This document shows positions 1 through 11,000 of a DNA stretch of 64,000 nt, piece by piece; position 1 is the stretch's first letter; the number at the start of each line of letters is the position of its first letter. A program made the translations under genes and the position numbers. This DNA comes from Allacma fusca (lineage: Eukaryota; Arthropoda; Collembola; Symphypleona; Sminthuridae), in contig OX359246.1 of the NCBI GenBank assembly GCA_947179485.1, positions 49,889,632 through 49,953,631 on the forward strand, written 5' to 3'. Under the pieces are notes generated by a model, which ran no database searches, was not told where the DNA came from, and worked only from the letters and a program-made list of their open reading frames with translations.

Positions 1-120
1 AAATTTGCTAATTAGGGCGGGAATGAAACATTTTGAAAATTTCAGTTTTTTAAAAATAATCATCATTTTTGCGGGTATGGAAAATCTTCTAAATTGTCAA
101 CGCACTAAATAATGGTCAGA

Positions 121-1322
121 TTGGCAACTGTGTGACTTATTTCACCTGATTCCAACATGGCAACTATCCCTGTCAAAAAAAGGCAAATATCTCGTCCAAA
201 AATTGGCAACTTTACTCAGTTTGGCACGTGTATGCGCACACAATTTTCAAAAAATGGCAACTATCTCATTCAAAAAGTGTCAACTTAGCCCACTTTGGCA
301 CCTATGTAGGTAATACAATTTTTTTAAATAGTGGCAACTCATCCCAGTTTGGTACGTATATACGTACAAATTGTTTTAACAAATTGGCAAGTCGTCCCAG
401 TTTGGCACGTGTATGGCCATAAAATTTCAAAAAAGTGCCACCAAATTTTTTAAAATGTGGCAACAAATCCCGCTTTGCCATATGTAGGTAAACATTTGTT
501 TTAAAAATTGGCAACTCATCCAAAATTGGCACGTGTATGACCAGTAATTTAAAAAATTATAACTAATATACTAATCGCAGTTTGGCATGTATGTAGGTAT
601 AACTTTTTTTAAAATGGCAAGTAATCTCAGTTTGGCACGTGTATGGGCATAAAATATTTAAAAAGTTGCAACTTCACCCAGTTTGGCACGTGTGTAGTAG
701 GCATGAGTATATCGAGACAGCGAATCGAGATTCTCGATATTCTCGATCTTTTTTTACCATCGAGACTAATCGAGACATCTCGATAATATATCGAGAATCT
801 TGTTAATTTTTCGTCTCGATAAAATGCGCATAGGCGTCAAAAAAGCGGATACTCTGTATAAGAATGCTGAAATCATAGAGTCTGAACAATGATGGAAAAA
901 AATTTACTGAATTCGGATGTGAACTCTTCAATGAAAAAAATATTGCTGCAGTGAATTTAAAAATAATTCGGTGAGAAAATTAATTTCATATCACATCCAA
1001 GAGGATTAGGAGAAAATTATATCGAGAGAACTACATTAATATTATAGTTTTAAATAAGTTGTGGTTTAAATGATTACGGGGACTTGCAAAATTAACCACA
1101 ATGTACATTATTGTCCCTTTATTCAATAATTTTGAGCTGTCTCGATTGTCTCGATATGACTGTGTTCTCGATGTCTCGATTTATAAAATTCTCGATCTCG
1201 ATATTTTGTTCTAAAACAAGAACAAGACTATCGAGAATTTTAAATGATTCGAGACACTCATGCCTAGTGTGTAGGTAATAATTTTTTTAAAAAAATGGCA
1301 ACTCATCCCAGTTTTTAAACTC
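121..1322. repeat. Diverged ~60-bp minisatellite, interrupted at 698-1266
   Basis: About ten degenerate units built on GGCAACTCATCCCAGTTTGG, GCACGTGTATG and a TTTTTAAAA tract, spaced roughly 55-65 bp apart. The array runs 121-697 and resumes at 1267 after an inserted TIR element. Short open frames here are repeat-derived and not coding. Confidence 0.75.
698..1266. mobile_element. hAT-like TIR element, family A (CTCGAT word)
   Basis: The ends are TAGGCATGAGT and ACTCATGCCTA, an exact inverted pair. They are flanked by perfect 8-bp target duplications GTGTGTAG at 690-697 and 1267-1274, the hallmark of hAT transposition. The 569-bp element has no transposase frame, so it is non-autonomous. CTCGAT or its complement ATCGAG occurs at least 16 times, clustered in the outer ~130 bp of each end, so the ends can fold on themselves in many registers. 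The word array probably represents subterminal transposase-binding sites, as known for plant Ac-type hATs; that role is inferred. Confidence 0.9.
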
Positions 1323-1650
1323 TACTGCATTGGCATATGAAGGGGTACTGCTTTGGCCACGCACCAAGTGCGCGGGTGCGCGAAGATTTTCCATACCCGC
1401 GATTTTTGTTCTACTTCCATGACCGCTGTATCCAAAGGTTTTCAGCTCTAACCTAGCGAGATGAAAAGTTTGGAAAAAGATTTACTAGAACTTTGGGGAA
1501 TCGAATATTTTGTACCATTCTTCCTTATACGGGGTTGCGAAAAAGTTTACTTAAATCGATTCTCGACATCCTGTACATACAAGATTAAAGCCTAACGTTC
1601 TTTAGATATCCGGATCGTAATGCATCCCGACCTACGAACATCCTGATCAC

Positions 1651-1800
1651 TAGGCATGAGCGGAACAGTATAACGAGACGAGTTCTATCTTCCATTTTTA
1701 AGCAACGATATGCCAATTTAAAAGCGATATATCGCTGTCATTGAAAACAACTGTCCATAACGGATAAAATTCTGAGCATGTATAAAATATTTTAATCAGC
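1651..1800. mobile_element. Left-end fragment of hAT-like family B
   Basis: Starts TAGGCATGAGCGGAAC and continues with the same order of motifs as the copies at 3311 and 6227 (a CGATAT-word block, then sequence similar to 6460-6510). No right end with CGCTCATGCCTA is present nearby, so the copy is truncated. Confidence 0.7.
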
Positions 1801-1894
1801 CAATATTAAGGTTCCTCACTTCATTGTCCTTGCTTACCTAATTTAATTTGAGCATAAAGAAAAACCATTCATTATCGCTCAGTTAAATTACAAG

Positions 1895-2140
1895 CAGGGA
1901 CGGGATATCGGAAAAATGCGGATTTAAATTCGGATTCGAATAATTTCTAGTTTCGATTTTAATTATTTTTTATAATACTTCAAAATTTGAATTCCGATAC
2001 GGATTCCAATATATTTGAATACTTCCTGAATTTGAATTCCGATACGGATTCCAATATATTTGAATACTTCCTGAATTCGAATTCCGATACGGATTCCAAT
2101 ATATTTGAATACTTCCTGAATTTGAATTCCGATTCAAATA
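1895..2140. mobile_element. End of a GGAATTC-word TIR element (family L) with an internal 45-bp repeat
   Basis: CAGGGACGGGATATCGG at 1895 resembles the hAT-like ends near 11304 and, in reverse complement, at 25136 (CAAGGATGGGAAATCGG). Behind it the sequence is crowded with GAATTC-type words. No matching right end or TSD was found, so the limits are approximate. Confidence 0.5.
1989..2135. repeat. 45-bp tandem repeat, three full units plus a partial
   Basis: GAATTCCGATACGGATTCC recurs at 1989, 2034 and 2079, exactly 45 bp apart, with a truncated fourth unit at 2124. Because 45 is a multiple of three, short open frames appear on both strands (60-76 codons). They are repeat shadows. Confidence 0.9.
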
Positions 2141-2861
2141 CTTTTCGGATATTCGTACAAAATATGGGCATTTATTCAAAAGAACAATTTAATCGCAAAA
2201 AAATAAGCGATACATAGCACATTAAGCGTTTTTGCATCTACAATACCACGCAAATCATTTAATATAAATTTAAGCGCAGAAAACACATACGCTCAACCGA
2301 AATTTCAGTGACTAGAAAAGCATGGACTGATCCCACAATATTTCTAAAACATTCGGAGTAATCTGTTAACCTGTCTAACTACTTCTCCGGTTAGTTCTTT
2401 CTGACAGTATCTATTTGCAAATCGATTTGTTTCATAACACATCGTAACTAAACTGCACTTCTACGAAATTAGTTCCAGGCATCCCCATGATGAGAACAAG
2501 ATGTAAGAAAGGAGAACCTGTAAGACCGCCACCATGCGGCTATCTCATCCTATTTGTAGGAATTTTTGCAAAACAGTAAGCTCATGTGTTAGTGTGCACA
2601 TTGAATTGGTTTTCCCTTTAATAATTCTCAACGTGGAGTTTTTTCAAATCGTATTCTCCGATCATCACCATTATCATAACATTCGGAATCATTTTCAAAT
2701 TTTAAATCATAATTGACAACTTTTTTTTTCAATGTTACTGAAAGAAAGAAATGGAGGCATTGGGGAATTAAATGCATATATAAAAGATTTTGAATACCTC
2801 GCATTTTTGTACACCGGCATTAGAATGTGTTTACTTATATTGTTTTTATTATAATTTGTAT
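2141..2861. other. No gene seen
   Basis: AT-rich sequence with only short chance frames. I see no domain, RNA or element end in it. Confidence 0.6.
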
Positions 2862-3006
2862 CTAGATCATTTTGCTTTTAGGAAAAGCTGCATCTAGATC
2901 ATTTTGCTTTTAAAATTCAATGCAAGTAGATCATTTTGCCTTTAGTGAAACTGCAAGTAGATCATTTTGATTCTAATCGATCATGCACCTAGATCATTTT
3001 GCCTCT
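2862..3006. repeat. Short tandem repeat, five ~31-bp units
   Basis: CTAGATCATTTTGC-type cores (TAGATCATTTTG is constant) occur five times at 30-33 bp spacing, joined by variable linkers often ending TGCA. The array stops just before the TSD of the TIR element at 3024. Confidence 0.85.
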
Positions 3007-3310
3007 TCACCGACGATATGTACTAGGGATGCCAAATACAATAACGCCGAGACAATATTCTCGGAAATATCGCCATTTTACCACCGATAAAACTTGCGAT
3101 AAAAATCGCTAAATGTGCCGAGAATATCGGTGTCTCGCAAATATCAATTTCCATACTTGGGCCTGTTTTCAATGCGCCTTCGCTAGCGCGGTTAAATGAT
3201 CATAATACAAAAGGATTCATACAAATGGCATACACGCATTACTGGCTTAAAAAAACTGCTGTACAGCTCCTTCACTAGAAACATTTCACGTGTACAGTAC
3301 GCACAACTGC

Positions 3311-3942
3311 TAGGCATGAGCGGAACGATATAACGATACGATATATCGTTCCATATCGTACATTTTTAAGCAACGATATGTCACGATATTTCTCGCAATT
3401 TTAAAGCGATATATCGGTTAATTTTAATATCGTACAAAATGCTTATTTGTAGTAAAAAAGCATTTTAAAACTTAGTTTGTTTGAGCTGGCCGATGCCGAT
3501 AGTGCTCGGAAAAATTCAATTCTGAGTCGGAAAATTTCGATTCAATTCAATACGAAACTGAACCGATTGGTTCAGTTTGAATTGAACGGAATCATTTTAC
3601 TTAAATTAAATTATTGAAGTTCAAACCATCCACCGTTTACCAGCTCTCCAGTTCCTAATATGAAAAAATCCAGGGCATGACATAAGTGAAAGTATTACAG
3701 GTCTTAAAGTTCAATCTTTCAAGGAATTTGATTTTACAGGCTGTTTTAAGGAGAATAAATTACAAATATTGAATATTCTGCAAAGATACGTTAAATTTGA
3801 TAGAGTTTCATCAAAATTAGTATATTGTTTTAAATTTAATCAAATACCGATATATCGCTCATGGATATCGGTATCGTGATTTTTCTTGTTAACGATACCG
3901 ATATTAACGATATTTTAAAATTGAACGATACGCTCATGCCTA
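3311..3942. mobile_element. hAT-like TIR element, family B (CGATAT word), nested in family C
   Basis: Ends TAGGCATGAGCGGAACGATA and ...CGATACGCTCATGCCTA, with perfect 8-bp TSDs ACAACTGC at 3303-3310 and 3943-3950. Both ends carry dense CGATAT/ATATCG words. The middle (about 3500-3620) contains TTCAATTC/GAATTGAA words and a GGTTCAGTTT block. The 6227 copy has the same block, so that segment belonged to the family before these insertions. There is no coding sequence. It inserted after the family C element. Confidence 0.9.
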
Positions 3943-4040
3943 ACAACTGCACACATGTATTACCACCGTCAACAATAATTGTGCGTGCAGTCTCCATCTC
4001 ATTTCTATCCGACGCATTTCCGGTTTACTAATGTATTTTA

Positions 4041-4480
4041 ATGAAACAACAATCGTTTATAATAATTAGTGAAAATTAGCGGAATCAATGGAGGGGGTAA
4101 AATACACAGAATTAAAAAACTAGATGCAGATCTCATGAACAAAGGTTATGACTCGAAGGATTACGCCAAATTTAGTGGAAAATATGGAAACAGAGCTCAG
4201 GTTTGGGAATATTTTCTGCTAAGAAAAGATTGTTTTAAGGCTTTGTGTAAACTGTGTGAAACAGATCCAGTATTTATACCAACTACGGAAAATAACACTC
4301 GATATGAAATACTAACTCAAAGCAGTGAGTAGTGTCAAGTTAGGTGAAGAGCCAACGAATTCGGTTGTTTAAGAATTGTACGTGTCAGAAGATGCTGACT
4401 TGGATGACAACGCTAGTTTCGTCACCGCACAATCTGACTTGGAGGATTGCTCGGATCTGTTCTTTGACGAAGAGAATTAA
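4041..4480 (+). pseudogene. BED zinc-finger ORF relic of family C, with an acidic stretch
   Basis: The ATG at 4041 matches the start of the homologous frame in the other family C copy (ATG at 48432, minus). A frameshift follows, then 4069-4332 encodes a lysine-rich stretch and the BED-like core AQVWEYFLLRKDCF followed by ALCKLCE. This gives the aromatic W/Y/F pattern and the CxxC pair of a BED finger; the distal histidines are not clear. Immediately downstream, in the +1 frame, 4334-4480 reads an acidic segment (many D, E and S) with one internal stop. Transposase BED fingers bind element ends. Here the finger appears without a catalytic domain, so it may descend from a stand-alone binding protein. 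This copy is broken by at least two frameshifts. Confidence 0.65.
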
Positions 4481-4774
4481 TTTATTACGTTATATGAAAA
4501 TAGCCTTTCATAAGCTTGCAGTAAGCTTCCTTATAACCTGCAGTTTTCGTGAATTTATTGACAACTGCTTTTTGATATAAATTTAATTGAATCGCTTTGA
4601 AATTATTACGTTATAAATTTCCCCAGCATATCTAATTTCAATGAAGACAGGGTATAATAATTCATATATCGCCGACTGGCGATATATCGTAAAATGTGAT
4701 TTGCCCGAGAACGATAATTGCGATATGAGATGAATGGCGATAACTGGCATCCCTAATATGTACGCAGTGAAAGC

Positions 4775-4960
4775 ATGGACACGAATTTTAAAATAACTGA
4801 TTATTCCGAAAATTCCCCTGTTCGTGCTTCAAAAGTTTGGAAACATTATTTACGCCGAAGTGATGACCTAATGGCTTTTTGTAAGTTATACTAGAGTAGC
4901 GGCCCTCCAAAACTGATCCCCACAAAGGATAATAAAAAATCATTTAGAATGCAAGCATCA
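4775..4960 (+). pseudogene. Second BED zinc-finger relic
   Basis: From ATG 4775 the frame reads a short leader followed by SKVWKHYLRRSDDLMAFCK, the BED pattern with aromatic residues and the first cysteine. The second cysteine is replaced by tyrosine and then a stop. Reading continues in frame after the stop with KLIPTKDN-like sequence. It lies directly beyond the right TSD of the family C element, so family C inserted beside or into an older BED-encoding hAT element. Function as a transposase DNA-binding domain is inferred from the motif only. Confidence 0.55.
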
Positions 4961-5334
4961 AATGTCATTTGGACTGGGAACGCCGAATTCGGCTCTTGCG
5001 GTTGGACCAATCAATAAATCCACCAATATCACATGTAGGTATCTCTTAGTACTAAAAGAAGAATGACCATGGCTCATTTTCAAAACTTGGCGCGAAGGGA
5101 GGAGTTTAGTTCTTAACTATCAAACAGGAGAGCACATAGCTAGGCGTCAGTAGAGAACAATAATTATTGCAAAAGCAACGTAAACGCGCTTTATAGTTTC
5201 GCGAATACAAATTGCCGTAAAGCTAATTGGCTTTTATGCTGTATGTGTGCCGATGTCATGTCATCTAAACATTATATAGTAGCAAGCGCGGTGACATTGT
5301 CACTCCTCCGGAAGACCTTTGGGCTTTCATAATA

Positions 5335-5517
5335 CTACAATTTCGCGTAAGCTTTTCTATGACGATTAACAAATCTCAAGTCCAAAGATTTGATAAAGTT
5401 GGTATTTATTTGCCGAAATATGTTTTTTCACATGATCAATTGGATGCATTTTTTAGAGGCAAGTCAAAAGAAAATGTTAAGATCATTGTAAATGACACTG
5501 AAGACAAGGTGAAATAA
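5335..5517 (+). pseudogene. Helitron helicase C-terminal fragment
   Basis: The frame around 5359-5517 reads MTINKSQVQRFDKVGIYLP, then VFSHDQLDAFFRGKSKENVK. These are the conserved C-terminal motifs of the PIF1-like helicase of Helitron rolling-circle transposons, where the usual forms are MTINKSQGQ and FSHGQLYVAFSR. The upstream codons (FRVSFS) fit the residues that normally precede MTINKSQ. The GQ-to-VQ change, the loss of part of the QLYVA motif, and the absence of the rest of the helicase and Rep show it is dead. A separate Helitron Rep fragment lies at 32745. Confidence 0.8.
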
Positions 5518-5578
5518 TGGGCAACGGTGAGAGAATCTACACAAGAAATTGATTATTTAAAAAAGTTTTGTAATGTTA

Positions 5579-5723
5579 GATTATAATCAATGGTGGACCC
5601 ACCCTGTAAAAAATTTAGGGCTCGGGTAAAAAAAAAGTTAACTAAGGCGTGAAAGCCAAAACTATTTTAAGGGTTAGAGCCAGGGTAAAAATTATTTTAT
5701 TAATTCACCTCTGATTATAATCA
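5579..5723. repeat. Imperfect inverted repeat
   Basis: GATTATAATCAATGGTGG near 5579 pairs with a CACCTCTGATTATAATC-type end near 5723. The pair brackets ~110 bp containing two GGGTAAAAA tracts. It could be a small decayed MITE; no TSD is obvious. Confidence 0.35.
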
Positions 5724-5803
5724 TACGAAAGTGTATTTCAGAAGCAAAGGTCATCATTTACAAAATATTCGATTTAAAAAAATCATTTCGGCAAAATAAT
5801 TGT

Positions 5804-5898
5804 AATACTAGCGGATCAAGTACTAGACGGCGTCGGTGTTGTTATAAGGAAATGACAGTTATCCACCGACGCAGGCGGTGGCTTGATCAGCTAGTATT
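5804..5898. mobile_element. 95-bp hairpin MITE
   Basis: AATACTAGCGGATCAAG at the left pairs with CTTGATCAGCTAGTATT at the right. Inside, CGGCGTCGGTG pairs with CACCGACGC, so almost the whole 95 bp folds into one hairpin. It is more GC-rich than its surroundings. The family is not recognised. Confidence 0.65.
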
Positions 5899-6226
5899 GT
5901 AATATAATTAAATTGCCTAATTAATTATATACGTTGCTATCGGTTTTTGTGTTACTCTTACTGAATGTTTTTACAGCCAGAGCTACAAATTACTTAAGTC
6001 AGTAGTTACTATGGACTCTTTAATTGCGGTGCTTGTTGCGAAAGATGGAATATATCGTTTAGAATAATTGCCAAGTCTAAAGTTTTATACCGGCTTTACA
6101 GAGCCGAATTCGACTTGAATTCTTTGCATTCGCTAAATAATTAATCTTAAATATGGTCTCATTAATGTTACACTGTTACATTTGCATGGTAATTCCTTTG
6201 AGAATTCGAAAGAACTGTAGTACTAC

Positions 6227-7199
6227 TAGGCATGAGCGGAACGATATAACTATACGATATATCGGTCCTTATCCTACATTTTTAAGCAACGATATGTCAC
6301 GATATTTTCCGCTATATTAAAGCGATATATCGGTTAATTTTAATATCGTACATAGGAGGTTCAATTTTCGAAAATGCCACGATGTAATCCTCTTACTACT
6401 TGTTTTGTAAATAAAGCGATCAAGGAATGTGAAACGTTAAAAATGTCACTGGAATGTCTGTGCATAACAGATAAAACTCGAGCATGTTTAAGATACTTTT
6501 CCCAATTCGGAGTTAGGACTGTAGTTATACCTACTAGCAAGCATTTTCAAATTCAGTTTGCTTAAACTAACGGATAGTCAGAAATTTTCGATTCAATTCA
6601 AGATGAAACTGAACCGATTGGTTCAGTTCATAAGTTTGAATTGAACGAAATCATTTTTCTTGAAGATTGAAGTTCAAACGATTTAACTTCATTCTGGAGT
6701 GCGCTTGGAAAATATTACCGTCTTTTCTAGAAAGTGTATTGTTAGATGTATCTGCAGAAACCGCTGGTTTTTGTTTCAGTTCAATTCAATTCAAAATTTT
6801 GAACTGAACTGAATTGAAATAATTCCGCCCTTACAGTGCATAACTTTACTACCGCACTGCAGTTACTACTAAGTTGTAATTGTACGTTTAATTGTATTTG
6901 AAATGCCTACGATGTTCCTATTAAAAAATCAGGGGGAAGTCATAATTGAATTATTACAGGTCTTATAGTTCAATCTTTCAAGGAATTAGATTTTAGAGGC
7001 TATTTTGTCCAAGAATAAATTACAAATATAGAATATACTGCGAAACTATGTTAAATTTGAAAGCATATCATCAAAATTAGTATGTTATTTTAAAAACCAA
7101 ATACGGATATAACGTTCTTGGATATCGGTATCATGAATTTTCTTTTTAACGATACCGATATTAACGATATTTTAAAATTGAACGATACGCTCATGCCTA
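6227..7199. mobile_element. hAT-like TIR element, family B, longer copy
   Basis: Ends TAGGCATGAGCGGAACGATA and CGATACGCTCATGCCTA, with perfect 8-bp TSDs AGTACTAC at 6219-6226 and 7200-7207. Length 973 bp. Outer regions are dense in CGATAT/ATATCG. The interior carries a block rich in TTCAATTC/GAACTGAA words (about 6580-6830) ending near AATTCCGCCC, which looks like a further element with its own word embedded in the family. The 63-codon frame at 6374-6565 has no recognisable domain. Confidence 0.9.
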
Positions 7200-7207
7200 A
7201 GTACTAC

Positions 7208-7834
7208 CTTACTACCTACTAACAATAAAATTAAATAATTTCTCAGCATCGGCATTATGTATTATAAATTCCTTGAGTATTACACAACAATACTTTTCTT
7301 GTATAAACGTAGTTTAAGATATCAGTTAGTTAGCCGTCTAAACACAGTTTGTTAGAGCTGGCTATGAGTAAGTTACTCATTAATCTAGCCCGTTCGGACT
7401 ACTGATCCCACATTTCTTGAACTCGTTAATGTATCCCGTCCCACATTTTATCAATTTACTTCGTTATCCGGCACTGTAAATCCTCATCCCGTTAAACCCA
7501 TAGTTTATTGTGTCAACATGCAATCCGACAAACCAGCATTTTTTGAACAATTCCTGGCATTCAGCACCTGCGGAATCCCATATTTTGTTGAGGCCTATAA
7601 TGAAGATTCACTCTTCATCCTAACTGAAAATCACAGCTGAGATAAAATGAAACAACTGGGTTCGAGTGAAATATAAAAACCGTGAAGATCTGACATACTA
7701 TGAAGTACTATATGCTTAATGCAATAATTTGTTCTAAAAGAACTCAAAGGATTGTGCAAAATTTACGCTAATAAGTATAGAATAAATCAGAAACGAAGAG
7801 TGCATTATTTAAACAGTCAAAAACAAATAATTAC
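7208..7834. other. Intron of kinesin heavy chain, no other exon seen
   Basis: This is the sequence downstream (on the minus strand) of the kinesin donor site. I could not find the next conserved block (KVYLFDKV) here or at lower coordinates, so the first intron appears to run off the window start. Confidence 0.5.
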
Positions 7835-8029
7835 CCCAATAGACACACAGTTTTCATCGGTGAATTTCGCGACGAATTTGGAACCAGCCTTTTCTTCTGC
7901 ATCGTTGAGAGGTCTAAAACGACAAACTACTTTAATACTATCTTCAGCTGCAGGTTCTGCCGGGATCTCTGCCACAGACGAAGTCAATGACATTGTTGAA
8001 GAACTAATGTTGGGCGTTAGATTCGCCAT
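7835..8029 (-). CDS. Khc: Kinesin heavy chain, first coding exon (partial gene)
   Basis: Read on the minus strand from ATG at 8029, the exon encodes 65 residues. These include [20 protein letters not shown], then [10 protein letters not shown] and ENCVSIG, the diagnostic N-terminus of the conventional kinesin-1 motor domain (first beta strand, the RFRPLN motif). Kinesin-1 is the plus-end-directed microtubule motor for cytoplasmic cargo. The exon ends ATTGGG followed by GTAATT at 7834, a splice donor in phase 0 exactly where the family continues with GKVYLFDKV. An N-terminal extension of about 28 residues rich in S, T and A precedes the conserved start; an internal methionine at residue 13 is an alternative start. 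The P-loop and the rest of the motor are not in the window. Confidence 0.9.
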
Positions 8030-11000
8030 AGTTTTTGTTTACATATGGGATGGAACTGATTCAAGTAAGTATATGCACAATGTGTGTGTATATCTTTGTT
8101 GAAATCTTCCCTACTCTTCGCTGGAGTTGGGATCGGGCCACCCGAGCAATGTGTCTAGTCCAAAATTGAAGGCGACTTTCTATCCTGTAATAAAAAACTT
8201 TGTTAACACATAATAGTTTAAACAACAATATTCTTCCACCAATGGGTTTCCTTTCAGAACCAAGGTTTATAAGAAATAACACTTGAAGTAACTCCATGTA
8301 TGCAGCTCATAATCCAGACAGAAGTTAAATGAATAAATACATATGGAATAGAAAAATGTATCACAGGAAATTAGACAGCACCTAAAATAAGTATCCTTAA
8401 AGAACTGTTCACTTATCACACATCTATGTATTAATGACGAATCCTGTAGAACCCTCGGAGTGGCTCTTATTATTGGTCACTGAATATACTTACAATGACG
8501 AATTATAGTTACACATCCGACAATTTCTGAAGGAGGACCTCTTTAAACCACTGAGATGGTATGCTGTCATTAAGTTCCATTGAAATGAATTCAATACTAC
8601 CTTACAACTCTCTGCTACCTTTATTTACATAGTGGCTCCTTAATCAAACTATCATAATGCAAAAAAAACAAAATGACATCTTGCCCTTGTCTATTAACAT
8701 TTATTTCTAAGTACAAACTGTAGATTTATTGAGATGCTTCCAAAATTTCTCCACACCGTGACAACTTTTTGATATCTTTTTGAGGGTGCAAAATGTTATT
8801 GAAAATCCGTCACGTCAATTAATAAAATGATACCACAATTGAAGTACATATATGAATATAACGTATTTGCCATTACTTTACCTTGAATAATCGAAGTTTT
8901 CTAGAATTTCTTCATTTAAATAGCGCGTAAGGAGTCGGTTTGCCTATATTGTTTGATTCAAATCTTGAGAAAATCTGTCCAGAAATTCGATAGACAGGTT
9001 AAAACTAAAACCTATTTGGTGTACAGATGACGAGAGATGAGATCAACCCACAGAAGTTAGGTGTTCCGTTTGGTTAAATGATGTGTCTTTACATACAGGT
9101 AGCAATGGCAATAGGTATGAATGTTAACTTTCGTGCGCTTGGCTTGTATTCAATGGACTCCTTTCTCCCCACATGAACTACATAGGTATACATACATAGC
9201 CATACAGTTTTCCACTAAATGCAAGAGTAACCTCGCTGATTCTTCTGAAACTACACGTAGCGTAAAAGTATGTACTGTGTGAATTTGAAGTTTTTATTGT
9301 TACTTAGTAGACACTACACTAGACACTGACACAACTTTAGTTTTTCGGACGGAGCACGGAGGGCAGAGACACACACACATACATGTCAGGAGTAGGAGTG
9401 TAATGCAGGTTGCAGATATTCCAAAATTACAGAATATGTGGGACGTAACAAGTAGAGGTTTTCCTTTTGCTTGCCCAATGTCCACTATGTCCAGCTTTTC
9501 TACATACTGTAACAGCAGCTTTGCACTCCCACAACGTCTCTTCTCGCAAAGTCTACTATGTGGCACTGCTCACCAACTTCCTGATATTACACCAGCTGTT
9601 AAGATACTGTTTGTACTTCAATATAAACCTACAAATCCTCCTCTGGAATATTTGTTGTGTATATAAAAGGGACAACGGGAACCCTGAGTACTTAGGAAAT
9701 ATTATTATTGTATAACAACACACTCATTAACCTGCCGCCGTAGATTATCAAAGGCGGACAAACCCGGGAGTGTATCTTAATGTTAGCCTTAGCTGCCGCA
9801 ATATAGATGATTCTAAAGCAAAATATCTTAGGGAGTGTGCACATATTACGTTTCATTTTTTCACCATTTTTGGACCCTACCCCACCTATCGTCATCCTAA
9901 CGTCATTATTCCTTGAACCCCCCCTGTAAACGTCATCAAAGCAAAAACAAAGACAAAAAAGCAAGTTTATCCCGTAACATTTTTAGGAGGGCATAGAAGA
10001 GTGTTATCCGTGATGTCCCTCACAATCAGTTTTCCTCCAAAACTACCAGACCGAACCGTTCAAATTTTAGTTATCATTGTTTAGGTCGGAAACTCGTATG
10101 AGTTCGTTATTAATTGAAATCGGTCAGCGTGTTTGAGCGAAAAAAATAGCATCTGTACTTTCCGTAATTTTCTTCCGAAAATGATCGACCAATTTTTTAG
10201 TCCACTTATTCGGATGAGTTTTTTGTTGGTTTAAATCGGTCCACGTGTTAGTACGTATTAAAAATAAACTAAATTTTGAAGGAAGAAAACTAAAATAATA
10301 AAAAAGCCCAACAAATGAATACCGGCTGAGAAACTTGAGATCGCGGCTATTTTATTTTGGTTTCTCGTTCGCGTACAAACGCGAAATTGCAATTCCTGTT
10401 TTTGCAAAGACCCTATTATTATAATAAAATTAACATTTAACGTCAGTATATAATATCGGCAAATTCGATCTCAATCCAGTCGGCCAGATTTCAAATAACG
10501 CAAAACCGCCACAGTCGGCAGATGAATCGGCCGGTCCGCTTAAAGAGCACCGGAACCAGGAGAAACTTCGATATAAAAACATTTTCCAAGTTGCATCGTC
10601 AAGGGCGACAGCAACTGGGATCATGAAAACAAATTATTTGTAAAACACACTGAGATGGACGGACGAAATTTTGTAACTATTCTTGCTTAAGCCAAGAGTT
10701 TCGGAATTAACATGGTTGTCAGACATTTGGACTAATGTACATATGCCTTGCGTATGTTTATAAAATGTTTCAGTGGTCTTTCAGTAACAACATTTGTTAC
10801 TAAAAGAACTGTCTAGTAGTGTATATGGTACGTGTAGGTAACACCCATTTGTAAAGATGTAAAAAATGTTTTTTACATCGATTTTAAATGGTAATGGCAT
10901 GTACATAAGGGTAATAAAAATCGTATGCTTAAGCATTGAAAACGAATGTATGGTATATACATATGGATAAAATCAGGCAGGCGGGCAAACGGATTGAAAT

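Larger units (their letters stand above)
71..1400. repeat. Inverted 19-bp pair bracketing the left minisatellite
   Basis: GCGGGTATGGAAAATCTTC at 71-89 recurs as its exact reverse complement at 1382-1400, with a few further matching bases (a T/A run next to it). The pair brackets the ~60-bp minisatellite and the TIR element inside it. It may mark the ends of an older foldback-type element, but no target-site duplication is visible, so this is only a structural observation. Confidence 0.45.
3024..4755. mobile_element. hAT-like TIR element, family C, carrying a BED-finger ORF relic
   Basis: The terminal inverted repeat is TAGGGATGCCA (left) and TGGCATCCCTA (right, with a near match). Perfect 8-bp target duplications ATATGTAC lie at 3016-3023 and 4756-4763. 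The outer parts are rich in ATATCG, CCGAGA and TCTCGG words. Total length is 1732 bp, of which 632 bp is a nested family B element (3311-3942). Internally there is only a BED-type zinc-finger reading frame (4041-4332) followed in another frame by an acidic stretch; no transposase catalytic core is recognisable. A second, shorter copy is at 48009-48827 in the opposite orientation. Confidence 0.9.

Noticed and set aside
1970-2217. Repetitive proteins encoded at 1970-2217 on both strands
   Set aside because: Produced by a 45-bp tandem repeat. No signal of selection can be seen.
7752-8102. 116-codon plus-strand frame over the kinesin exon
   Set aside because: It is the antisense shadow of the conserved kinesin-1 exon and has no domain of its own.
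9300-9964. Secreted-protein-like minus frames
   Set aside because: Hydrophobic stretches and cysteines come from low-complexity DNA. Frames overlap on both strands and no splice or family evidence exists.
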